The notes under the pieces were generated by a model, which did not search any database, was not told where the DNA came from, and was given only the letters and a program-made list of their open reading frames with translations. A stretch of 64,000 bases of DNA, from contig NZ_JACXBW010000006.1 of NCBI RefSeq assembly GCF_014712225.1, positions 1 to 64,000 of the forward strand. The letters are read 5' to 3'. Made by a program: the position numbers and the translations under genes. The number at the start of each line of letters is the position of its first letter. Positions within the stretch are counted from its first letter, which is position 1. Shown one piece after another: positions 28,967-37,769 of the stretch. The DNA is from Pseudarthrobacter sulfonivorans (lineage in GTDB: Bacteria > Actinomycetota > Actinomycetes > Actinomycetales > Micrococcaceae).

Positions 28967-31066
28967 CTACGCGTGGCCGGCCGCCTGCATCTGGCGGAGT
29001 TCCTTCTTCAGTTCACTGACTTCATCGCGGATCCTCGCGGCAACCTCGAACTGGAGTTCGGCGGCGGCGCCGTGCATTTGTTCAGTCAGCTGCTCGATCA
29101 GGCCAACGAGGTCCTCGGCCGGGGCCGCGGCCAGGCCGTCCTTGCGGACCTGCGCTGCGCCCTTCGCCGCGGACTTCCCACGCTTGGCGCCCTTGGCCAG
29201 CCGGTTGTTGTTCAGCAGTTCCTGGGTATCGGCGTCTTCCTTGGCCAGCTGGTCCGTAATGTCGGCGATCTTTTTCCGCAGCGGCTGCGGATCGATGCCG
29301 CGTTCCGTGTTGTAGGCCACCTGGATGGCGCGGCGCCGGTTGGTCTCGTCGATGGCCTTGGCCATGGAGTCGGTGATCCGGTCCGCATACATGTGGACCT
29401 GTCCGGAGACGTTGCGGGCGGCACGGCCGATGGTCTGGATCAGCGACGTGGCGGAGCGCAGGAAGCCTTCCTTGTCCGCATCCAGGATGCTCACGAGGGA
29501 AACCTCAGGCAGGTCCAGGCCTTCACGGAGCAGGTTGATGCCCACCAGGACGTCGAAGACACCCATCCGGAGTTCCCGGAGCAGCTCCACGCGCCGCAGG
29601 GTGTCCACGTCGGAGTGCAGGTATTCCACCTTGATGCCGTGGCCCACGAGATAGTCGGTCAGGTCCTCCGCCATCCGCTTGGTGAGGGTGGTGACGAGGA
29701 CGCGTTCGTTCTTCGCCGTCCGGGTCTTGATCTCACCGAGGAGGTCATCGATCTGGCCCTTGGTGGGTTTGACCACCACCTCGGGGTCGATCAGACCGGT
29801 GGGCCGGATGATCTGCTGCACGAAGCCGTCGGCCTTGCCGAGCTCGTACTTGCCCGGCGTGGCTGACAGGTAGACGGTCTGGCCTACGCGTTCGAGGAAT
29901 TCATCCCATTTGAGGGGACGGTTATCCATGGCGGACGGCAGCCGGAAGCCAAAGTCCACGAGGTTCCGTTTGCGGGACATGTCCCCTTCGTACATGGCGC
30001 CGATCTGCGGCACCGTGACATGGGATTCGTCGATGACCAGCAGGAAGTCGTCCGGGAAGTAGTCCAGGAGGCAGTGCGGAGCGGTTCCGCGGGCCCGCCC
30101 GTCGATGTGCGACGAGTAGTTTTCGATGCCGTTGCAGAAGCCCATCTGCTGCATCATTTCAAGGTCATAGGTGGTGCGCATGCGGAGCCGCTGGGCCTCC
30201 ACGAGCTTGTTTTGGCTTTCCAGTACCTGGAGCCGTTCGGCGAGTTCGTCCTCGATGCGCTTGATGGCGCGGGCCATCCGCTCGGGCCCGGCCACATAGT
30301 GCGAGGCCGGGAAGACGTACATTTCCTCTTCGTCCCGGATCACTTCGCCGGTCAGCGGGTGGAGGGTATGGATGTTTTCTATCTCATCCCCGAAGAATTC
30401 GATCCGGATGGCGAGTTCCTCGTACATCGGAATGATTTCCACGGTGTCGCCGCGGACCCGGAACGTGCCGCGATGGAAGTCCATGTCGTTGCGCGCGTAC
30501 TGCATGGACACGAATTTCCGGAGCAGGTCGTCGCGGTTCATCTCGGCACCCTTGCGGAGCGTGACCATTCCTGCGATGTACTCTTCCGGCGTGCCCAGGC
30601 CGTAGATGCAGGACACGGTGGCAACCACGATGACGTCGCGCCGGGTCAGCAGGGCATTGGTGGCGGAGTGCCGGAGCCGTTCGACTTCCTCGTTGATGGA
30701 GGAGTCCTTCTCGATGAAGGTGTCCGTCTGCGCTACATAGGCCTCGGGCTGGTAGTAGTCGTAGTAGGAGACGAAGTACTCGACGGCGTTGTTGGGCAGC
30801 AGTTCCCGGAATTCGTTGGCGAGCTGCGCCGCGAGGGTCTTGTTCTGCACCATCACCAGGGTGGGCCGCTGGACCTGTTCGATGAGCCAGGCTGTGGTGG
30901 CGCTCTTGCCGGTACCGGTGGCACCGAGCAGGACAACATCCTTTTCGCCGTTCCTGATGCGCTCCGTCAGTTCGGTGATGGCCGCGGGCTGGTCACCGGC
31001 AGGCTGGAATTCACTGATGACCTCAAACGGGGCCACGAAACGGTTGATCTCCTGCGCAAGGCTCAT
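28967..31066 (-). CDS. uvrB: Excinuclease ABC subunit B
   Basis: UvrB is the damage-verifying helicase-like subunit of excision repair. The 699-aa product has Walker [11 protein letters not shown] (about residues 48-57), the beta-hairpin [10 protein letters not shown], motif II IDESH, motif [11 protein letters not shown], and the C-terminal UVR domain [14 protein letters not shown]. No LexA-type box was found close upstream. The terC riboswitch starts 22 bases after the stop, so the terC promoter must lie in the last part of uvrB. Confidence 0.96.
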   Translation of the reverse strand: MSLAQEINRFVAPFEVISEFQPAGDQPAAITELTERIRNGEKDVVLLGATGTGKSATTAWLIEQVQRPTLVMVQNKTLAAQLANEFRELLPNNAVEYFVSYYDYYQPEAYVAQTDTFIEKDSSINEEVERLRHSATNALLTRRDVIVVATVSCIYGLGTPEEYIAGMVTLRKGAEMNRDDLLRKFVSMQYARNDMDFHRGTFRVRGDTVEIIPMYEELAIRIEFFGDEIENIHTLHPLTGEVIRDEEEMYVFPASHYVAGPERMARAIKRIEDELAERLQVLESQNKLVEAQRLRMRTTYDLEMMQQMGFCNGIENYSSHIDGRARGTAPHCLLDYFPDDFLLVIDESHVTVPQIGAMYEGDMSRKRNLVDFGFRLPSAMDNRPLKWDEFLERVGQTVYLSATPGKYELGKADGFVQQIIRPTGLIDPEVVVKPTKGQIDDLLGEIKTRTAKNERVLVTTLTKRMAEDLTDYLVGHGIKVEYLHSDVDTLRRVELLRELRMGVFDVLVGINLLREGLDLPEVSLVSILDADKEGFLRSATSLIQTIGRAARNVSGQVHMYADRITDSMAKAIDETNRRRAIQVAYNTERGIDPQPLRKKIADITDQLAKEDADTQELLNNNRLAKGAKRGKSAAKGAAQVRKDGLAAAPAEDLVGLIEQLTEQMHGAAAELQFEVAARIRDEVSELKKELRQMQAAGHA

Positions 31067-31130
31067 GCATCTAATCTACAACCGGGGACCGACAGCCAGG
31101 CCGGGATCCGTTACAGGCGAACAATGCGGT

Positions 31131-32360
31131 TCAGGGGCGGGGACGTTCAGAGACGTACGACGGCGGCTGCCAGCCTGTGTGTGCAGCCCACGCATCCATG
31201 CGCGGCCAGGCCACCTCCGTGAACCACGGCTCCTTCGCCTCGGCGTAGGCATGGGTGCCTTTGGTGGCGGCAAACTGTTCGGTCAGCGCGCGTTTATGCT
31301 CCGCATACAACGCGGCGGCTTCGGGGTCGCTCCTGAGCCAGTCGCGGAACAGCAGCGCGTAGCGCCAACCGGACGATCCGGCCGGCCTGACGTGCACGTT
31401 CACGGCACGGCAGGGGTCCGCGTTGGCGTGGAATCGTTTCTCCCAGTCCGCCCGGTCCGGCGCGAGCGGCTTCGGGGCGTCGAAATTGGCCCCCTGCACG
31501 GCCGGGAACCCGCCAGCCGACAGCAGCGGCGCTATCCTGTCCGCGACGTCGAGGCCTGCCACCGTGACCTGGAGATCGATCACGTCCTTGGCTGCCAGGC
31601 CCGTCACCGCGGTGGAGCCAATATGGTCTACGGACAGAATGTCATCGGGTGCTGCGGCCATGATCCGGCCGCCGAGCCGCGCAGCCTGGGCCGCCCAATC
31701 CGACTGCGGCGCTGACAAGACGGCTGAGCCTGCCCTGGCCGCCCTGACACCGCGCCGGACGTTGTCCGCGAACGGCACCAGCCGTTCGGCCCAGAGCCTG
31801 TCCACGTGCGCCAGCAACGCGTCCACGGAGCCCGAATTGTCCAGAACCACGTCCGCGGCGGCCAGCCGGTCGGCACGCGGGGCCTGTGCCGCCATGCGTG
31901 CCAAAGCCTCCTCCCTGGTCATCCCCCGGTGGTTGAGCATGCGGGAAACCCGGACGTCATCAGGCGCGTCGACCACCAGCACCAGATGGAAGTTCGGGCC
32001 CTGCCCCGTCTCCACCAGCAGCGGGATGTCCTGGACCACAACGGCGCCGCCCGGAGCCGTGGCAATGATGCCGGCCGCTGCCTCGCGGACCAGCGGATGG
32101 ACGATGCCATTGAGCACAGCCAGCTGAGCGGGGCTGCCGAAGACCACGGCACCCAGCCTGGCCCGATCAAGCCTGCCGACGCCGTCGAGCATGTCCGCCC
32201 CGAAAGCCTCAACCACCCGGGCCAGTCCGGGCGTACCGGGCTCAACCACATCCCGGGCAAGGGCGTCAGCATCCACCAGCACAGCACCCAGCGCCGCCAG
32301 GCGCGAGGCCACCACTGACTTCCCTGAGGCGATGCCGCCCGTCAAACCGATCTTCAGCAC
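31131..32360 (-). CDS. coaE: Dephospho-CoA kinase fused to a GrpB (UPF0157) domain
   Basis: The last step of coenzyme A synthesis, phosphorylation of dephospho-CoA. Residues 1-200 are CoaE, with P-loop GLTGGIASGKS (5-15), DADALARDV and the conserved HPLVR. Residues from about 215 to the end form a GrpB/UPF0157 nucleotidyltransferase-like domain with VDHIGSTAVTGL and KDVIDLQV. The same fusion occurs in mycobacteria; the C-terminal part is thought to help stability. Start ATG 32360 fits the family. Confidence 0.95.
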   Translation of the reverse strand: MLKIGLTGGIASGKSVVASRLAALGAVLVDADALARDVVEPGTPGLARVVEAFGADMLDGVGRLDRARLGAVVFGSPAQLAVLNGIVHPLVREAAAGIIATAPGGAVVVQDIPLLVETGQGPNFHLVLVVDAPDDVRVSRMLNHRGMTREEALARMAAQAPRADRLAAADVVLDNSGSVDALLAHVDRLWAERLVPFADNVRRGVRAARAGSAVLSAPQSDWAAQAARLGGRIMAAAPDDILSVDHIGSTAVTGLAAKDVIDLQVTVAGLDVADRIAPLLSAGGFPAVQGANFDAPKPLAPDRADWEKRFHANADPCRAVNVHVRPAGSSGWRYALLFRDWLRSDPEAAALYAEHKRALTEQFAATKGTHAYAEAKEPWFTEVAWPRMDAWAAHTGWQPPSYVSERPRP

Positions 32361-32432
32361 GCCATCAGCCTACCCAACTGCCCGTTGCGTGCCTGCGCCC
32401 ACACGATGGGCGGTGGCACCTAGACTTGGGCG

Positions 32433-33122
32433 GTGCAAGAGCAAGAGAGCCGGGCGACCTCCTACACCACCCTTGCGGCAGGACCTGGCTTCCGGCACGA
32501 GATCGAAATCAAGCGTTCCAGATTCATTACTGTGCTGCGCCGCGCCGACAACGAGGATGCCGCCAGGGAGCTCGTGGCAGGGTTGCGGCGCGAATTCCAC
32601 GATGCGCGCCACCATTGCTCGGCCTTTGTCCTGGGCCCGGACCGCGGCCTCCAGCGGTCCAATGACGACGGCGAACCGTCCGGCACGGCGGGGATCCCCA
32701 TGCTGGACGCCATCCTCAAGCGGGAAACCACACCGGGAGTGGCGGACCTCAGCGACATCAGCGCCGTCGTCGTGCGCTATTTCGGCGGCATCCTGCTGGG
32801 GGCCGGCGGACTGGTCCGCGCCTATTCAGAGTCGGTGTCCACGGCCATCGAACGCGCCCCGCTTGTCCGGCGCCGCAGGCTCCGGATCTGCACGGCTTCA
32901 GTTCCACACTCGGCCGCGGGCCGGCTTGAGAATGACCTGCGGGCTGCGAAATTCGTCATGGCGGAAACCAGTTACGGCGCCCTGGACACTGTCCTGCGCG
33001 TGGCCGTCACCGATGAGCCCGAGGAAATTGCCGCGGCCTCTGAGCGTGTGCTGTCCCTTACCGCGGGGACGGCGGAACTTCTGCCCGGCGGGACGGAGTG
33101 GATCGATGTCCCACTCCCCTGA
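32433..33122 (+). CDS. YigZ/IMPACT family protein
   Basis: The 229-aa product carries the UPF0029 (IMPACT) N-terminal domain with IEIKRSRFI (about residue 26), the signature SNDDGEPSGTAGIPML and VVRYFGGILLGAGGLVRAY (about 110-128), then a C-terminal DUF1949-like domain. Eukaryotic IMPACT affects GCN2; the bacterial role is not settled. GTG 32433 begins with no obvious upstream alternative. The end overlaps the following GNAT gene by 17 bases. Confidence 0.88.
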   Translation: MQEQESRATSYTTLAAGPGFRHEIEIKRSRFITVLRRADNEDAARELVAGLRREFHDARHHCSAFVLGPDRGLQRSNDDGEPSGTAGIPMLDAILKRETTPGVADLSDISAVVVRYFGGILLGAGGLVRAYSESVSTAIERAPLVRRRRLRICTASVPHSAAGRLENDLRAAKFVMAETSYGALDTVLRVAVTDEPEEIAAASERVLSLTAGTAELLPGGTEWIDVPLP

Positions 33123-33639
33123 CGTGCGCTTGGTGGACGTGGATGAAACGGTGCTGGATCAACTCCTGGAACTGGCTAAACGCGATGCCTCCCCGGACGA
33201 GGTGGCTCCCCCGTTGGGCGGCCCGGGCTGGAACCTCGAGCGCACCGCCTGGTTCTTCAGCTACCACCGCGCTGCCTCTCATGGCCTGAACGGGGAGGCC
33301 GGAGAAAAGACGTGGGGAATCATGGCCGGCGGGATCCTCGCTGGCTCCATCCGCCTCCGCCGCATGGAACCAGGCAGGGGCGAACCCAACGGCGCGGACG
33401 CTGTTGCCGAGACAGGCATCTGGCTCGGCAGGAGCTTCCGGTCCCGGGGCATTGGAAGCGCTGCGCTTCGCCTGGTCCTGTCCGAGGCCAGGGCGGCCGG
33501 CATCGCCCGGGTGACCGCCCGCACCTTGATCGGAAACCTGGGCGCCCAGCGCCTCCTCGCAGGTGCGGGCGCCGTCCTGACGCACGACGACGGCGGCGCG
33601 GTGACCGCCGCCGTCGTAGTCCCAACTGACTCGCAGTAA
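33106..33639 (+). CDS. GNAT-family N-acetyltransferase
   Basis: A 177-aa GNAT protein. The acetyl-CoA segment is IWLGRSFRSRGIGSAALRL (about residues 105-123), followed by VTARTLIGNLGAQRLLAGAGA, typical of the RimJ/RimL-like subgroup. ATG 33106 has GGAG eight bases upstream and overlaps the YigZ gene, so coupled translation is likely; the frame stays open far upstream but without coding similarity. Acceptor unknown. Confidence 0.78.
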   Translation: MSHSPDVRLVDVDETVLDQLLELAKRDASPDEVAPPLGGPGWNLERTAWFFSYHRAASHGLNGEAGEKTWGIMAGGILAGSIRLRRMEPGRGEPNGADAVAETGIWLGRSFRSRGIGSAALRLVLSEARAAGIARVTARTLIGNLGAQRLLAGAGAVLTHDDGGAVTAAVVVPTDSQ

Positions 33640-33668
33640 ACGCACCCAAACGCGCGTTTGAGTGCGTT
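33639..33668 (+). terminator. Terminator of the yigZ-GNAT unit
   Basis: A near-perfect palindrome with 15-bp arms, one mismatched pair and centre CGCG, starting in the last base of the GNAT stop codon. The AACGCAC and GTGCGTT ends pair. Confidence 0.6.
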
Positions 33669-33700
33669 AAGTGCCAGTCAGCTGGCCACTTAAACACAGC

Positions 33701-33725
33701 AGGCCCCCGCCTAAGGCGGGGGCCT
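33701..33725. terminator. Bidirectional terminator (rpsA side)
   Basis: Perfect 11-bp inverted repeat AGGCCCCCGCC (33701-33711) / GGCGGGGGCCT (33715-33725) with loop TAA, between convergent genes. It lies 36 bases past the rpsA stop and can act on both strands. Confidence 0.8.
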
Positions 33726-33760
33726 GTGTGGTCAGCCCGGCAAACCCGGGCTGGTGGCAA

Positions 33761-35239
33761 TTAGTTGCCGGTCAGCTTCTCACGCAGAGCGGCGAGAGCC
33801 TCGTCGGATGCAAGCGTGCCTGCACCGGCGTTGGACTCTGCAGCCGGCTCCGAGGAGTAGCTGGTGGTGCCGGAATCGCTGTCACCGGACGTTGCAGCTG
33901 CAGCGTCATCGGCAGCGTGCTGGGCAACCTGCTTCTTGTGTGCTTCCCACTTGGTCTGGGCGTCAGCGTACTGCTGCTCCCAGGCGGCGCGCTGGTTCTC
34001 GTAGCCTTCAAGCCACTCGTTGGACTCCGGGTCGAAGCCCTCCGGGTACTTGTAGTTACCCTCTTCGTCGTACTCAGCGGCCATGCCGTAGAGTGCCGGA
34101 TCGAATTCGGTGCTGTCGGCGTCGACGCCCTCGTTGGCCTGCTTGAGGGACAGCGAGATGCGGCGGCGTTCCAGGTCGATGTCGATGACCTTGACGAACA
34201 GCTCGTCGCCAACGGAGACAACCTGCTCGGCCAGCTCCACGTGGCGGACAGCCAGCTCGGAGATGTGCACGAGGCCTTCGATGCCGTCTTCGACGCGAAC
34301 GAACGCACCGAACGGAACCAGCTTGGTGACCTTACCCGGAACAACCTGCCCGAGGGCGTGGGTGCGGGCGAAGGTCTGCCACGGATCTTCCTGCGTAGCC
34401 TTGAGCGACAGGGAGACGCGCTCGCGGTCCAGGTCCACCTCGAGAACCTCGACGGTGACTTCCTGGCCAACTTCGACAACCTCGGACGGGTGGTCGATGT
34501 GCTTCCAGGACAGCTCGGAAACGTGAACGAGGCCGTCTACGCCGCCCAGGTCCACGAAGGCACCGAAGTTGACGATGGAGGAAACGACGCCGGGACGGAC
34601 CTGGCCCTTTTCCAGCTTGTTGAGGAACGTGGAGCGAACCTCGGACTGGGTCTGCTCGAGCCAGGCACGGCGGGAGAGGACCACGTTGTTGCGGTTCTTG
34701 TCCAGCTCGATGATCTTGGCTTCGATCTGCTGGCCGATGTACGGAGCCAGGTCGCGCACACGGCGCATCTCGACGAGGGATGCGGGCAGGAAGCCGCGCA
34801 GACCGATGTCGAGGATAAGACCACCCTTGACAACCTCGATGACGGTACCGGTGACAACACCGTCTTCTTCCTTGACCTTCTCGATGTCGCCCCAGGCGCG
34901 CTCGTACTGAGCACGCTTCTTGGAGAGGATCAGGCGGCCTTCTTTGTCTTCCTTGGTGAGCACCAGGGCTTCGACCTGATCGCCAACGGAGACGACGTCT
35001 CCGGGATCAACGTCGTGCTTGATGGACAGCTCGCGGGAGGGGATGACACCTTCGGTCTTGTAACCGATGTCGAGCAGAACTTCATCGCGGTCGACCTTGA
35101 CGACGGTACCCTCGACGAGGTCTCCGTCGTTGAAGTACTTAATCGTGGCGTCGACTGCTGCGAGGAAGTCCTCAGCGGTACCGATGTCGTTAATCGCGAC
35201 TACGGGGGTACCGGGCTTCTCGGTGGAGGTGATGGTCAT
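33761..35239 (-). CDS. rpsA: Ribosomal protein S1
   Basis: Binds mRNA on the 30S subunit and helps initiation. The 492-aa product has four S1 (OB-fold) repeats at about residues 36-105, 123-190, 208-278 and 295-365, each with a GxVxxIxxFGAFV-like core, and an acidic, serine-rich unstructured C-terminus, as in actinobacterial RpsA. A strong promoter is visible at 35395-35424, giving a 5' leader of about 150 nt with a stem-loop. Confidence 0.96.
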   Translation of the reverse strand: MTITSTEKPGTPVVAINDIGTAEDFLAAVDATIKYFNDGDLVEGTVVKVDRDEVLLDIGYKTEGVIPSRELSIKHDVDPGDVVSVGDQVEALVLTKEDKEGRLILSKKRAQYERAWGDIEKVKEEDGVVTGTVIEVVKGGLILDIGLRGFLPASLVEMRRVRDLAPYIGQQIEAKIIELDKNRNNVVLSRRAWLEQTQSEVRSTFLNKLEKGQVRPGVVSSIVNFGAFVDLGGVDGLVHVSELSWKHIDHPSEVVEVGQEVTVEVLEVDLDRERVSLSLKATQEDPWQTFARTHALGQVVPGKVTKLVPFGAFVRVEDGIEGLVHISELAVRHVELAEQVVSVGDELFVKVIDIDLERRRISLSLKQANEGVDADSTEFDPALYGMAAEYDEEGNYKYPEGFDPESNEWLEGYENQRAAWEQQYADAQTKWEAHKKQVAQHAADDAAAATSGDSDSGTTSYSSEPAAESNAGAGTLASDEALAALREKLTGN

Positions 35240-35319
35240 GTAGTAGGGGCTCCGTTGTGGATAGTTAGTTGTTCAGGCCGACCGCTGCATCCGCGTCATG
35301 GAACGCAGGCGCAGTTCGC

Positions 35320-35340
35320 GGCGGATCACGGAGATCCGCC
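35320..35340 (-). promoter_or_regulatory. Stem-loop in the rpsA leader
   Basis: GGCGGATC (35320-35327) and GATCCGCC (35333-35340) form a perfect 8-bp stem with a 5-base loop, about 80 bases upstream of the rpsA ATG. It could be a site for S1 autoregulation or an upstream terminator for read-through; nothing more can be shown. Confidence 0.4.
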
Positions 35341-35394
35341 GGGTCATCCTGATTTTGTGGATTCTAGAAACGTGCACGTAGTGCGCACCCACTT

Positions 35395-35424
35395 ATTCTA
35401 GTCGCAGCGGCCAACACGGGTCAA
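35395..35424 (-). promoter_or_regulatory. Sigma-70-type promoter of rpsA
   Basis: On the minus strand TTGACC (35424-35419) and TAGAAT (35400-35395) are separated by 18 bases, a near-consensus housekeeping promoter. Transcription would start near 35388. Confidence 0.75.
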
Positions 35425-35436
35425 AGTCAGGGCAGG

Positions 35437-36366
35437 TCATAATGGCAGGACCCTACCCAGTTTTGCAAACGTTGCTCCCTGGTCCAGGAGTCTGGGCAGG
35501 GCCTGGGCCAGCCCGGCGGCGGTGCCGCTGCCTGGCTTGTTGAAGTGGGCGATCACAATATCGCCGTTCCGGGCCTTGCCGACCTCGGCCGCCACGGTGG
35601 CCGGTGCAAAGGTGGCACCGCCGTCACCATTGATGGTGAAATTTACCGGCAAGACGCCCAGACGGCGCGTAATGGCGGCGGCGACGTCGTCGTAATACGC
35701 CGTTCCGGGCCGGAAGAACCCCGGAACGTGGCCGGTGATGTCCTGGAGGGCAGCCTGGTTGCCCATCACCTCGTCATAGACCTGGCCTACGTCCGATGTT
35801 CCTGCGATGCCGTAGGCAGATTTCCCGGTGACGGACAGCGGACGGTGCAGGAATCCGTGGTTTGCGAGTTCAAAAAGGGGGTCGCGGGCCAACTCCGCCG
35901 TCAGGGCCGGGTTTGCCTGGATCCACCGTTCGTTGAGGAACAGGGTGGCGGGAACATTGAGCTTCCGCAAGGTCGTCAGCAGTTGCTGATCGCATCCGGT
36001 GCCGCCCGGCCCGCCGCAGGCATCCAGTGTCAGCGCTATGTCCCGGGCCGCGGACCTGCCCACGGTGCCAGTGACCTGCAGCCCCCACTCGCGGGGTGTG
36101 CGGGCACCGAATTCAGCCATGATCTGCTGTTTCGTCGGTGGCGTAGGCCGGTGGGGCTCAACCTCAGGGGCTTCCGCCGGTGCCGTGCGCGAGGGAGCGG
36201 GAGCCGCCGGGTCCACCAGGATCGATGCCGCCGGTGTTGGGAGCACTTCCTCCTGGGCCGCGCCGGCGGTGGCCATGCACCCCGAGAGCGCGACCGACGC
36301 CAAACCGGCCATTCCGAGCAACAAGGACCGGCGTCCGGCCATGGCCGGCGCGTGGATATCCCCCAC
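35437..36366 (-). CDS. Polysaccharide deacetylase-like lipoprotein
   Basis: Secreted lipoprotein with a NodB-like domain. The N-terminus has twin arginines followed by a hydrophobic stretch (GRRSLLLGMAGLASVALSGC), with the lipobox LSGC (Cys at about residue 30), so it may be Tat-exported. The domain (from about residue 105) shows LTLDACGG where typical members have TFDDG, the two zinc-type histidines in NHGFLH and FRPGTAYYD. The second Asp of motif 1 is Ala. GTG 36366 has AAGGA upstream. Substrate may be cell-wall glycan; catalytic status is uncertain. Confidence 0.82.
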   Translation of the reverse strand: MGDIHAPAMAGRRSLLLGMAGLASVALSGCMATAGAAQEEVLPTPAASILVDPAAPAPSRTAPAEAPEVEPHRPTPPTKQQIMAEFGARTPREWGLQVTGTVGRSAARDIALTLDACGGPGGTGCDQQLLTTLRKLNVPATLFLNERWIQANPALTAELARDPLFELANHGFLHRPLSVTGKSAYGIAGTSDVGQVYDEVMGNQAALQDITGHVPGFFRPGTAYYDDVAAAITRRLGVLPVNFTINGDGGATFAPATVAAEVGKARNGDIVIAHFNKPGSGTAAGLAQALPRLLDQGATFAKLGRVLPL

Positions 36367-36394
36367 AGGTATTCCTTCGACGACGCAGGGGCCC

Positions 36395-37687
36395 CTAGAA
36401 ATGGGTCAGGCAGTGGGCGGCGCGTTCGACCGCGAACAATCCCCTGGCCTGGAGCGACGCGCCCTGCTTGTGTTCGCGGATCAGCCCAGCCGCCGTCAGC
36501 GTAACCGGACAGACCGCACCCAAGTAAATTGATGACAGCGCGGAGACGTCCAGTGTCAGGTCCGGCTCCGCGTCAACGCGTCCGACGGCGGCCTCACCGC
36601 CGCTGACTGCGAGGGCGAAGGTTCCTGCCGTCAGGCCCAGGGGGTCAAGGACTTCCAGCACCAGCCGGCCGTCCACGGGATAGCGCCGCGCTTCCAGCGC
36701 CTCGGCCACGTCCAGGATGCGCAGCCAAAGCATGTCCCGGCTGTCTGAGGAGTCGATGCAGCGGGGATCGGCCAATGCCCAGGTCAGGGGGTCATCCAGC
36801 GGAGCTTCCTCCCAGGTGATCCGTTCGACCAGATCGATGGCGGCCAGGAACTGCCAGAGCTCCAAATAAGCCCCGTGGGTGGCCGCCACCAGGTCCACGA
36901 CGTGCATTGTGGGGGGTTCCGTTTCCCAGCCCAGGAATTTGTAGGACACGTAGCCGTCCACGGCGCCGTCCGGGCCGTAGTGCAGGGCCACCTTGACGGC
37001 GGGATCTTCCTTTCCGTCGCGGGCAAGGGAGCCCGAGGCCATCTGGCGGTACCACTCCTGGCGGCCGATCGACCCTGGCGTCAGCCGGTGCACGCGGTTG
37101 AAAACTCTTGGGGCGACGTCAAGAAGTACTTTTGGCTCGGCAACGTCCACCCTGCCGACCGCCTGGTGGTTGAGGCGGAACCGGGCTGTGGTGTCTACTT
37201 TGACGGTGCGTTCGAAGCTGGCCACCCCGTAACCGAAGCGGCCGTAGATGGATCCTTCGGAGGCTGTCAGGGCGGCCATCGCCAGGCCGTCGCCCTTGGC
37301 CAGTGCCAGGTCCTCGGACATCATGCGGCGCAGCAGGCCGCGGCGCCGATGTGACGTCCGCACCGTCACGGCGGTGACCATCTGGGTTTCCAGCATCCTG
37401 CCGAAGCCGATGTTGAGAGTTTTGCGCAAGGTGCCGAAGGTGGCCACAGGCACGTCCGCGGGCAGGGAACCAGGCGCGACGTCCTGCGTTTGATAGGCCC
37501 CGGTCAGTATCCGCCGGTCTGCGCGGTAGGTGGCCAGGGACTTGGCTACATGTTCCGGTGTCCGCGTGGATTCATGGAAGCCGAACGAGACAGCCCCGGC
37601 CCACTTTTCCGCTTCCGGAAAGCCGGGCTCCCCCTTGACTGCCGCGGGGAAACGCCGGATTTCATAGTCATCACTCAGTTCAGGCAC
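36395..37687 (-). CDS. Eis-like GNAT N-acetyltransferase
   Basis: The 430-aa product has the double-GNAT plus SCP-2-like arrangement of mycobacterial Eis: acetyl-CoA motif VTVRTSHRRRGLLRRMM (about residue 120), YGRFGYG, and the C-terminal AAHCLTHF ending in a free Phe as in Eis. Eis acetylates aminoglycosides and other amines; the native substrate here is unknown. GTG 37687 fits the family start; the reading frame is open about 70 codons further upstream without homology. It is followed after a short gap by the deacetylase gene. Confidence 0.88.
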   Translation of the reverse strand: MPELSDDYEIRRFPAAVKGEPGFPEAEKWAGAVSFGFHESTRTPEHVAKSLATYRADRRILTGAYQTQDVAPGSLPADVPVATFGTLRKTLNIGFGRMLETQMVTAVTVRTSHRRRGLLRRMMSEDLALAKGDGLAMAALTASEGSIYGRFGYGVASFERTVKVDTTARFRLNHQAVGRVDVAEPKVLLDVAPRVFNRVHRLTPGSIGRQEWYRQMASGSLARDGKEDPAVKVALHYGPDGAVDGYVSYKFLGWETEPPTMHVVDLVAATHGAYLELWQFLAAIDLVERITWEEAPLDDPLTWALADPRCIDSSDSRDMLWLRILDVAEALEARRYPVDGRLVLEVLDPLGLTAGTFALAVSGGEAAVGRVDAEPDLTLDVSALSSIYLGAVCPVTLTAAGLIREHKQGASLQARGLFAVERAAHCLTHF

Positions 37688-37769
37688 AACGCCGAGCCTA
37701 ACCAATGAATCCGGCGCCTGGCCAGCAGCAACACGCCGACCTCCCCCGCTGCGCCCCGCCCTCCCGGTG

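Noticed and set aside
31113..31126. GAAC-N6-GTTC palindrome just upstream of uvrB, considered as a LexA box
   Set aside because: The spacer is six bases, not four as in the actinobacterial SOS box, and flanking bases do not fit.
32191..33105. Open frame continuing upstream of the GNAT gene through yigZ
   Set aside because: It is a shadow of coaE and yigZ in high-GC DNA; the GNAT homology begins at 33106.
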